Assembly (NCBI GenBank): GCA_020635035.1
Contig: JACKAO010000017.1
Span: 1 to 13,700 of the forward strand
Direction: 5' to 3'
DNA: 13,700 nt
DNA from: Calditrichia bacterium
GTDB taxonomy: Bacteria > Calditrichota > Calditrichia > Calditrichales > J004
The notes beneath the pieces were generated by a model. It had not been told where the DNA came from and searched no databases. It saw only the letters and a program-made list of their open reading frames with translations. The position numbers and the translations under genes were made by a program. Position 1 is the stretch's first letter, and every line of letters begins with the position of its first letter. Of this stretch, positions 7,299 to 13,130 are shown piece by piece.

Positions 7299-8684
7299 AT
7301 GAACTTTGTATTTTACGATACAGAAACAACTGGATTGGATGTTACATTCGATCAAATTCTACAATTTGCAGCAATTCTAACTGATGCCGATTTGAACGAA
7401 TTAGATCGATTTGAAGGGCGCTGCAGAATACAGCCACATATTATACCTTCAGTGGAAGCGCTTCTGGCCACTCGGGTAACACCAAAAATGCTAACGGACC
7501 CTCAATTACCATCACATTATCAATTAATGCATAAAATTGCTGAAAAATTGAACAGTTGGTCTCCAGCTACTTTTCTAGGTTATAATACAATTAATTTTGA
7601 TGAGCCTCTTCTTAGACAAGCTTTTTATCAAACTCTGCATCCGCCCTATTTGACAAATACTAATGGCAATCAACGTGGTGATGTTTTTCGTTTTGTTCAG
7701 ACGATCGCACTATTGAGGCCAGAGCTAATAAATATCCCAAAAAATAAATTAGGTAAGCATACGCTTAGGCTGGACATGCTGGCCCCTTATAATGGATTTG
7801 CACATGAGAATGCACATGAAGCCCTTTCTGATGTAGAAGCTACTATATACATAGCTAATCTAATCAGAGAACGTTTTCCAGAATTATGGTCAACAATGAT
7901 GCCCTTGGTTGCCAAATCCGAAATTATTCATAGAACTGATAATCATAAGATTAATTGTTTAATCGAATTTTTCGGAATGATGCCTTCAATAAGAGCAATT
8001 GTTCGTTGTGGTGAACCAGTTGTGGAATCCTCACTAATAACTGTGTTTGATTTATCTTATGACCCGGAGAATTATATCCATCTATCAGTTGATGAATTGG
8101 TTAAGGTAATGAATGGTCCGCGAAAAGCCATAAGAACAATTTATATTAACCGAATGCCAGCTATCTTGCCGTTCGAATGTGTAAAGCATCCAAAAAATAG
8201 ATTTAATATTTCTTTATCAGAAATAAAAGAAAGAGCTATTTGTGTAAATAAAGCGAAGCAATTTCATGAGAAAGTGTATTATGCGTTAAAAAAGCGCTTT
8301 CCCAAAAAGGAACCCTCAAAAATTGTAGAAGAACGTATTTATGAATCTTTTCCAAATAATAATGACCAAGAACTAATGAAAAGATTTCATTCCGCACCAA
8401 CAAATCAACAATATATGATTGTAAATTCGTTTGAGGATGATCGATTAAAAGAAATAGGTCAACGTCTCTTATTTTTGGAAAATCCAACTGTGCTTGAAGC
8501 AGATATTAGAAGTAAGCTGGAGAAATGGAAGAACAACAGAAAGAATGGTAGAGAGGGAGTTTCATCCGGCCGAACACTCCATGAAGTATTTTCAGGGATT
8601 GACGAATTGCTAAAAAAAATGCCAGAACGGAAATCTGAAATCAATGAAATCAAGAATTGGTTTAAAAGTGAGCTGACAGATTAG
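7299..8684 (+). CDS. Exonuclease I (SbcB/ExoI) homologue, RT-associated DEDDh 3'-5' exonuclease
   Basis: 461 residues, close to the 475 of E. coli ExoI. The DEDDh site is complete: D7 and E9 in FYDTETTGL, D101 in GYNTINFDE, then H173 and D178 in NAHEALSDVEAT, matching NAHDAMADVYAT of E. coli. The similarity continues beyond the nuclease domain. YINRMPAILPF corresponds to the VHINKCPVL segment of the SH3-like domain, and IYESFPNNNDQELMKRF...LEKWKNN to the C-terminal helical domain of E. coli ExoI. ExoI removes nucleotides from single-stranded DNA 3' ends. Here the gene starts 38 bases after the RT stop on the same strand, so it is probably cotranscribed and works with the RT, either trimming or destroying cDNA or acting as the effector. 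It could instead be the chromosomal ExoI gene, but its place beside the RT and R-M genes argues against that. Only a weak GGAT-type ribosome site precedes the ATG. Confidence 0.9.
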   Translation: MNFVFYDTETTGLDVTFDQILQFAAILTDADLNELDRFEGRCRIQPHIIPSVEALLATRVTPKMLTDPQLPSHYQLMHKIAEKLNSWSPATFLGYNTINFDEPLLRQAFYQTLHPPYLTNTNGNQRGDVFRFVQTIALLRPELINIPKNKLGKHTLRLDMLAPYNGFAHENAHEALSDVEATIYIANLIRERFPELWSTMMPLVAKSEIIHRTDNHKINCLIEFFGMMPSIRAIVRCGEPVVESSLITVFDLSYDPENYIHLSVDELVKVMNGPRKAIRTIYINRMPAILPFECVKHPKNRFNISLSEIKERAICVNKAKQFHEKVYYALKKRFPKKEPSKIVEERIYESFPNNNDQELMKRFHSAPTNQQYMIVNSFEDDRLKEIGQRLLFLENPTVLEADIRSKLEKWKNNRKNGREGVSSGRTLHEVFSGIDELLKKMPERKSEINEIKNWFKSELTD

Positions 8685-8697
8685 AAAAGTACTTTTT
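8685..8697 (+). terminator. Weak terminator-like palindrome after the exonuclease gene
   Basis: AAAAGTACTTTTT directly follows the TAG stop and forms an AT-rich 6-bp self-complementary arm ending in a T-run. The next 20 bases hold another imperfect inverted repeat (ATTGAT 8700-8705 and ATCAAT 8717-8722). It lies between convergent genes, where a terminator is expected, but the stem is weak. Confidence 0.25.
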
Positions 8698-8819
8698 AGA
8701 TTGATAGTCAATTATCATCAATATTCATTATCGTAATATAATAAGAAATTGAGTAATATTTGCCTTTCGGGATGAATTTTGGACCCAGTATTAAGAAAGA
8801 TATGCAAAAGGTTAAATCT

Positions 8820-9269
8820 CTAATAATGCTCTTCGACATCCAAATTTGAATAAAATTTCACGCTCCTAAGTCTTGCTTTATTATATTTAAGTGGAGGTCC
8901 GTACGAAATTATTTCTTGAAATACTTTGGAGGAAATTAATCCGTAAATTTCAAAAATCTTATCATTTGGTACAGTCAAGTAAACTATCTTGGACTCTCTA
9001 TGCAGATCAATAGCACCAATCCAATTTGTAGTTTCTCTATCAACATCTTTTTTTGCCAGTTCAAGTTGAATGCTTCTTTCTCCCATCAGAGTAATCTCAA
9101 CTTTCCGCCCCTTAACTTTTTCTGGATGAACTATGGATGCTATAAGGGTTACATGACAATATTCGTTATGAGTTGACCGTTTCCTTCTGGGATCAAAAAC
9201 ACTGGGGTAAGCACAGTAAGAATAATGGATATCATGCTTTTCGATCTTGAAATGATAGGCTTCATACAT
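8820..9269 (-). CDS. Hypothetical protein, 149 residues
   Basis: I do not recognise this protein. It has 149 residues, no signal peptide and no membrane segment. The composition is mixed and fairly charged, with alternating hydrophobic stretches (CHVTLIASIVHP, KVEITLMGE, KIVYLTVPNDKIFEIYG) that suggest a mostly beta fold. An aromatic N-terminus (YEAYHFKIEKHDIHYSYCAYP) contains several histidines but no clear metal motif. The gene is supported by an uninterrupted frame and a good ribosome site: GGGAG, reading on the minus strand, six bases before the ATG. It is convergent with the exonuclease gene across 135 bases, so it is not in that operon. It lies left of the tRNA-like fragment at 9448 and would therefore be island cargo. 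Its base composition is as AT-rich as that of its left-hand neighbours. Confidence 0.7.
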   Translation of the reverse strand: MYEAYHFKIEKHDIHYSYCAYPSVFDPRRKRSTHNEYCHVTLIASIVHPEKVKGRKVEITLMGERSIQLELAKKDVDRETTNWIGAIDLHRESKIVYLTVPNDKIFEIYGLISSKVFQEIISYGPPLKYNKARLRSVKFYSNLDVEEHY

Positions 9270-9363
9270 GAACTTCTCCCAATAAAAATCTAATATTTTA
9301 GAATACTATTGTAATAGATGCTGAAAGATTATTGAAATATTCGTTCAAAAAGTTTACATATAA

Positions 9364-9398
9364 TGGTACAAAAATGGTTCCAATAGCACTTTGTACCA
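9364..9398. repeat. 9-bp perfect inverted repeat next to the island boundary
   Basis: TGGTACAAA (9364-9372) and TTTGTACCA (9390-9398) are perfect inverted copies separated by 17 bases that themselves contain TGGTTCCA. There is no U-run after it. It lies about 95 bases upstream of the 8820-9269 minus-strand gene start and 50 bases inside the tRNA-like fragment, so it could be an operator for that gene or a recombinase arm site. Confidence 0.5.
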
Positions 9399-9447
9399 CC
9401 TACATAACATATTGATATTATTTAATAAAAAATAATGGATATCCGCT

Positions 9448-9463
9448 CCGCCCCCGGGCACCA
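9448..9463 (+). other. tRNA 3'-end fragment, probable tRNA-Leu; candidate attachment site (island right end)
   Basis: CCGCCCCCGGGCACCA reads as the end of a tRNA gene. CCGCC fits the 3' half of a T-stem, CCCGGGC the 3' strand of an acceptor stem, A the discriminator, and then an encoded CCA. An acceptor strand GCCCGGG paired with CCCGGGC-A-CCA is what I remember for a bacterial tRNA-Leu. The seven bases before it (9441-9447) match only part of a T-loop, and no D-arm or anticodon arm precedes, so it is a fragment rather than a gene. Islands that integrate into a tRNA 3' end leave such a copy at their far end. With the CCA pointing right, the island would lie to the left. Confidence 0.5.
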
Positions 9464-9803
9464 CTTATTATTATTTATCAATTAGTTATAGTTCTACTCA
9501 CTTCGAAGTTTAATTTTCTTATTTCTCAATAGCTACAATCTAGCAACACTTCCAATTAATATTTCAGCGCCAACGACCTTATTTAATTTCGCTGCAAAAC
9601 TTCTGTAATAGAAGAAAATTTTTGTTTACGTCGCAATTTATGAAATGGAGACTCCAACACCGATCCTGAGAACAAATGTTCTAATCAGTATTTTACATCC
9701 CTCCCTGTATTCTGAATTGGATTTTTGAGACCAAACCAACTACCACCGGTACTTTTGCGAATGATACTAAAGACCATAATACACCCCTGATTGGCGCTCG
9801 GGT
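9464..9803. other. Gene-free AT-rich intergenic stretch
   Basis: No supported gene lies here. I see a short perfect palindrome, ACTTCGAAGT (9500-9509), and otherwise AT-rich sequence. The small open frame on the minus strand (9685-9870) runs through the repeat unit at 9804 and has no ribosome site. Confidence 0.5.
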
Positions 9804-9838
9804 GAATGACTGCTTCCGACCCAAAGCGGACGGTCATT
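9804..9838 (+). repeat. Dispersed palindromic intergenic repeat, copy 1
   Basis: 28 bases, 9804-9831, starting GAATGACTGCTTCC and ending AAAGCGGAC, are identical to 10419-10446. The unit is an imperfect hairpin: TGCTT (9811-9815) pairs with AAGCG (9824-9828) around the loop CCGACCCA. In this copy an outer perfect arm, AATGAC (9805-9810) with GTCATT (9833-9838), extends it. One frame of such repeats reads FRPKADI, which I remember from many alphaproteobacterial hypothetical proteins. Confidence 0.85.
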
Positions 9839-9914
9839 ATTACTTCATCATCCTTCCAGCACTTGTCCACTATATTCCTATTTTAATAGATTAATGATAG
9901 GATGCGTATCTGAT

Positions 9915-9923
9915 AAGGGAGGA
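9915..9923 (+). promoter_or_regulatory. Strong ribosome binding site that sets a TTG start
   Basis: AAGGGAGGA lies six bases before the TTG at 9930-9932. The in-frame ATG at 9894 has no such site, so the TTG is the better start of the membrane protein gene. Confidence 0.7.
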
Positions 9924-9929
9924 TCACAG

Positions 9930-10424
9930 TTGAACGATAAAAAATCAATCAATACAAAGTCTCTAAGGGCATGGATCAAAATTACGGACTACGACAGTGC
10001 TATAGAAGCTATAAGGCAAACTTATGTGATAGGATTTGTTCTTGCTGTGATGCATGGTGCACTTTTGTTACTCTTAATAGTCGGCTGGAATAAGATTAAT
10101 GAGCAGGCGAAATACTCCCCATTAGGGCTCTATCTTTTTGTGACCGTATTTGTTTTAATTCCCCTTGGGATCGGTTTTCGAGTTAAAAGCAGGAAACTTG
10201 GATTCGCACCGCTTTTGATCTTATGGGGCTGTATCGAAGGTAGTTATATATTCTTTAAAAATTTCGCATATAACATTGATAAAGATGGGGGCTTCGGCTT
10301 GACACTTTTAGTTTATTCGATGGTTGGAGTTATGGTTATGAGAGGCTTTAATGCATTTGAAGCGTACAATCAAATTCGCGAGGGGATTGTTAAAAAAGGA
10401 GTATCTTCTGTTGATAGGGAATGA
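9930..10424 (+). CDS. Hypothetical four-helix inner membrane protein
   Basis: From the TTG at 9930 the protein has 164 residues; an ATG at 9894 in the same frame would give 176. A strong Shine-Dalgarno (AAGGGAGGA) fits only the TTG. After a charged, soluble start of about 30 residues (NDKKSINTKSLRAWIKITDYD) there are four hydrophobic segments, near residues 32-53, 66-83, 92-110 and 121-139, separated by short charged loops. That predicts an integral inner membrane protein. I recognise no family and no catalytic residues. The final Glu codon and the TGA stop both come from copy 2 of the dispersed repeat, so the original C-terminus may have been lost when the repeat arrived. It converges with the gene at 10480-10821. 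Nothing ties it functionally to the nitrate genes. Confidence 0.65.
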   Translation: MNDKKSINTKSLRAWIKITDYDSAIEAIRQTYVIGFVLAVMHGALLLLLIVGWNKINEQAKYSPLGLYLFVTVFVLIPLGIGFRVKSRKLGFAPLLILWGCIEGSYIFFKNFAYNIDKDGGFGLTLLVYSMVGVMVMRGFNAFEAYNQIREGIVKKGVSSVDRE

Positions 10425-10450
10425 CTGCTTCCGACCCAAAGCGGACATTG
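10418..10450 (+). repeat. Dispersed palindromic intergenic repeat, copy 2
   Basis: The 28 bases 10419-10446 are identical to copy 1. Here the arms AATGACTGCTT (10420-10430) and AAGCGGACATT (10439-10449) pair at 10 of 11 positions, counting one T-G wobble, around the loop CCGACCCA. It sits between two convergent genes, overlaps the stop codon of the left one and ends 30 bases before the stop of the right one. The hairpin could serve as a terminator for either, though only a loose T-rich stretch follows on the plus strand. Confidence 0.85.
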
Positions 10451-10479
10451 GAATTTTATTCGCTTTGCTTATTGAAAAT

Positions 10480-10821
10480 CTAATCGGAATTAGGGCATTC
10501 TTCTTTATCATATGGCTCCAGACTAGCACCGCAATGCCTGCATTTACTTGGAAATCCATCATAACTATAAGATTCATCATGCCAACTAATTGTTCCATTA
10601 CACTTAGGACACTTCCAAAGTTTATTTACAACAAAAGGAAAAGCAACAAGTGGAAGAAGCATCAATAACACAAAACTTCTTGAATACTGAACCATGTAGC
10701 TGACGAAAAACATGTAAGGAATTAAAAAAATTAAACATAAAATAAAACGTTTCCTAAATATGTTGGAAACCAATAAATAAATCGCAAATAGAAAACATAA
10801 TATTATTACTATGAATGCCAT
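10480..10821 (-). CDS. Small membrane protein with C-terminal zinc ribbon
   Basis: 113 residues. The N-terminal 65 or so are hydrophobic and give two probable helices (AFIVIILCFLFAIYLLV, and a longer block through LCLIFLIPYMFFVSYM and FVLLMLLPLVAFPFVV that may be two segments). They are followed by a soluble domain with two cysteine pairs, CPKC at about 71-74 and CRHC at about 93-96 (WKCPKCNG...SKCRHCGA). This is a four-cysteine zinc-ribbon layout, probably on the cytoplasmic side. AGGGGA upstream of the ATG on the minus strand supports the start. It converges with the membrane protein at 9930-10424 with copy 2 of the dispersed repeat between them. I recognise no named family; similar membrane-plus-zinc-ribbon proteins are common and mostly uncharacterised. 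Confidence 0.65.
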   Translation of the reverse strand: MAFIVIILCFLFAIYLLVSNIFRKRFILCLIFLIPYMFFVSYMVQYSRSFVLLMLLPLVAFPFVVNKLWKCPKCNGTISWHDESYSYDGFPSKCRHCGASLEPYDKEECPNSD

Positions 10822-11126
10822 TTTAGAAATATTCCCCTCTTTGGATATTATCCTAATTTCCTAATTTAAGATGGAGGGTTTCTTTTGTCAAAAATTGATG
10901 TCTAGCGAACGTCTGCTATGGGTCGATAGCGGTCACTCAAGAAAGATAAATTAGCATACATCAAATGATAAAAAAATGACTTCAGTTATACTTTGTAACA
11001 TCCTGTCTAATCATTAATATTATTATATTATTCTCATCCCTTGGCACAATGCCTTATCTTTTACCATTTCAAGAAGTTGATTTTTAGTATCCGGAATTAA
11101 GCAAAATGGAATTCATGAATACTAGA
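10822..11126. other. Intergenic stretch between the zinc-ribbon gene and nnrS
   Basis: About 305 bases without a supported gene. It is the upstream region of the 10480-10821 minus-strand gene and the region downstream of nnrS. It contains copy 3 of the dispersed repeat. I see no clear terminator hairpin with a T-run for nnrS. Confidence 0.5.
10911..10938 (-). repeat. Dispersed palindromic intergenic repeat, copy 3 (diverged, inverted)
   Basis: This segment matches the reverse complement of copies 1 and 2 at 22 of 28 positions. Stem and loop are kept: CTGCTAT pairs with ATAGCGG (one T-G wobble) around GGGTCG. One innermost stem pair differs from copies 1 and 2 as T-A exchanged for A-T, which keeps the pairing. 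Confidence 0.6.
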
Positions 11127-12290
11127 TCACGTTTCCCTTCCATCTGGACGCTTGCTGAATAGCATAGGTGAATATTCAACCAGGTAAATCATGAAGCATA
11201 TCACCCATAATGAAGCTGACAATGTTACCAAATTGATTTTTTGTGAGGGAAAGATAATGGGGCCAAAAACTCTGATCAGAGCGGCACACTGGATAAGAGA
11301 AAATGCCAGCATCGTTGATCTGGAGGATTTTAAGTTTCTGCCTGTATGCCCCAATGTAACGCGGCAAATCATCCCCAAAATCATCGTACCAATTGCCCCG
11401 ATGGTCAATGCATGAATGATCACAGGCATTGTCAATATATTCAATCCGGTCAGTGAGATAAGAAATAAACCAATTATCAGCCAGAAATATCCCAGATGCA
11501 GCACCCAAAGCATTGGATCATGTCGTGTTTTTAGAGTGTGGTAATGTCTCATACGATAAAGATGAATGAAGGACGAAATAAAGCCAGCACAAAATAATAT
11601 CAGGCTGCCTGGAAAAAAAACAACGGATAGTGCAACAGCCAAAAGTGAAACAAGTGCCGCAGCATCCATGAAAACCTGAGGTGTCTGGTATAAATGTAAA
11701 CCGGTTTGCCGCAATGCCCCGACTGTGAAGGCTGGAATGATACGTCCCCCAACCAGTGAAATCATCATCAGAATGATAATAATAGCGATATAAAGTGGTT
11801 CCAACTCCTGAACAAAAAGAAACCACAGGTCACAGGCAAATAAACCTGTTAGGAAAGATAGGAAAATAAAATTCCGGGTATTCCAGCTTTTTAAAAGCGG
11901 TACTGTCAGTGAAATTGTCAAAGCCGGAAGAAAAAGCAGTTCCACAATAATAATCCCCCAGTATGGCAGTCCGATATCAATATTAACTGCGATGCGTCCA
12001 AGCATCCATAACAGACACAGACCTGCCAGATGAATTTGTCTTGCCGGGGCACCGCCTGTCCAGTTGGCAACGGCTGTCAGAAGAAACCCTGAAACAATAG
12101 CCAGCGCAAAACCGTAAATCATTTCATGAGAATGCCAGGAAACCGGATCAAAATAAAATGATGGAGGTGAAATTTTTCCTGAATAAATAAATGCCCAAAT
12201 AAAAATATTTATGACACTGTACGCGGCGCCCAGAAAAAAGAAGGGCCGAAAGCCCCTCCCTAAAAATGGATGCTCAAACAAGCTTTGCAA
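11127..12290 (-). CDS. nnrS: NnrS family membrane protein (nitric oxide response)
   Basis: 387 residues and very hydrophobic, with about twelve membrane segments, the usual size for NnrS. Family marks are the N-terminus HPFLGRGFRPFFFLGA, WHSHEMIYGF, GFLLTAVANWTGG, and the late signature HALTIGAIGTMILGMICRVTLGHTGR. NnrS proteins are haem- and copper-containing inner membrane proteins found with denitrification genes, and in Vibrio they protect the cell from nitric oxide stress (established for the family). Here the gene follows the isomerase by 51 bases in the same direction as narI, fitting a role next to nitrate respiration. The start is a TTG at 12288-12290, preceded by GGAG at 12297-12300 with six bases between; no ATG lies in frame nearby. 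An upstream run of seven C on the plus strand (12331-12337) lies in the gap. Confidence 0.92.
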   Translation of the reverse strand: MQSLFEHPFLGRGFRPFFFLGAAYSVINIFIWAFIYSGKISPPSFYFDPVSWHSHEMIYGFALAIVSGFLLTAVANWTGGAPARQIHLAGLCLLWMLGRIAVNIDIGLPYWGIIIVELLFLPALTISLTVPLLKSWNTRNFIFLSFLTGLFACDLWFLFVQELEPLYIAIIIILMMISLVGGRIIPAFTVGALRQTGLHLYQTPQVFMDAAALVSLLAVALSVVFFPGSLILFCAGFISSFIHLYRMRHYHTLKTRHDPMLWVLHLGYFWLIIGLFLISLTGLNILTMPVIIHALTIGAIGTMILGMICRVTLGHTGRNLKSSRSTMLAFSLIQCAALIRVFGPIIFPSQKINLVTLSASLWVICFMIYLVEYSPMLFSKRPDGRET

Positions 12291-12341
12291 AATGATCTCC
12301 GTTCTATCATATAATAATATTGGAACACTGCCCCCCCAAGT

Positions 12342-13130
12342 TTACTGGACCAGTGGTGTTTTTTCCCCCTCCAACTGAAATCCGCTTATTTTTGATCGTC
12401 CCGCCAGAAGCTGTACATATTGCTGAAAGGCCTTGTTCCAGCTTTTCTCCTCCAGTTCACTTTTAATCCACTCTACCACATTTTCAAAGGGCAGCTGCGC
12501 CCCTTCAACCCTTTTATTGACTTTTATGATGTGATACCCCACAGCTGTTTCGACAGGTGCCTGGCAGATCTCGCTTTCTTTAAGTCGAAGCAGTGCCACT
12601 TCAAATGCCGGCATTGTCTGACCTTTGCTTATCTGGCCGAGGCGACCGCTATCCTTTGCTGACGAACAAGCAGATTCGGACCTTGCAATCTCTTCAAATC
12701 TGGCCGGCATATACATTATTTCCTTTAAAGAGAATTCTGCTTTTTCTTTTGCCAGCTGTCTAAGTTCCGCATTATCCGGAGGAGCCAGATAGAGGATATG
12801 TGAAACATCGAATAACGGAGAAGTAAAAAACCGATGCTTGTTTTGCTCATAATAATGCCTGCACGTTTCCTTATCAGCCATTGGTACATTTAATTCGCGG
12901 TTCAGCAAGGTTTCAATTACGCTATCCGGATTTTGAATGGCTTTTTTTCTTTCACATAAACCAAGCTCTGCCGCCCTCTGAATTAAAATTTCCCTGATAA
13001 TAAGAGCCTTCGTCGCCCGATATTTCGCTTCCGAGAAATTATCTGCCGGATGATATTGTACCTCTGCATTTATTTCATCAGGAGAGATTTTAATACCGTT
13101 AACAGTAATATCCTGAACCGCGGCTGACAT
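12342..13130 (-). CDS. Parvulin-type peptidyl-prolyl cis-trans isomerase of the nar operon
   Basis: 262 residues with no signal peptide, so it is probably cytoplasmic, unlike SurA or PrsA. An N-terminal helical part (about 1-95) resembles the substrate-binding part of NifM/SurA-like chaperones. The parvulin domain follows at about 100-207, with FDVSHILYL (H111), SGRLGQISKGQTMPAFE (161-177) and GYHIIKV (H200), which are the conserved histidines and the GxLG-F pattern. It would isomerise prolyl bonds and assist folding. Its start overlaps the narI stop by one base (TAATG) and has an excellent AGGAGG eight bases before the ATG, so the two are coupled. This suggests a job in the folding or assembly of nitrate reductase, as reported for similar genes placed after narI in other proteobacteria (from memory). 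It is probably not an export chaperone. Confidence 0.88.
   Translation of the reverse strand: MSAAVQDITVNGIKISPDEINAEVQYHPADNFSEAKYRATKALIIREILIQRAAELGLCERKKAIQNPDSVIETLLNRELNVPMADKETCRHYYEQNKHRFFTSPLFDVSHILYLAPPDNAELRQLAKEKAEFSLKEIMYMPARFEEIARSESACSSAKDSGRLGQISKGQTMPAFEVALLRLKESEICQAPVETAVGYHIIKVNKRVEGAQLPFENVVEWIKSELEEKSWNKAFQQYVQLLAGRSKISGFQLEGEKTPLVQ

Noticed and set aside
9500..9509. ACTTCGAAGT palindrome as a regulator site
   Set aside because: A single 10-base palindrome in AT-rich DNA with no gene start beside it and no match to a motif I know.
9685..9870. Minus-strand 61-codon open frame as a gene
   Set aside because: It runs through repeat copy 1 and has no ribosome site; the open frame is explained by the repeat.
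10308..10668. Open frames on both strands across repeat copy 2
   Set aside because: They overlap the two better supported convergent genes and contain the FRPKADI/SALGRKQ translations typical of the repeat itself.
12331..12337. Run of seven C as a phase-variation tract
   Set aside because: It lies between the isomerase stop and nnrS, outside any frame, and is short; chance is the simpler explanation.
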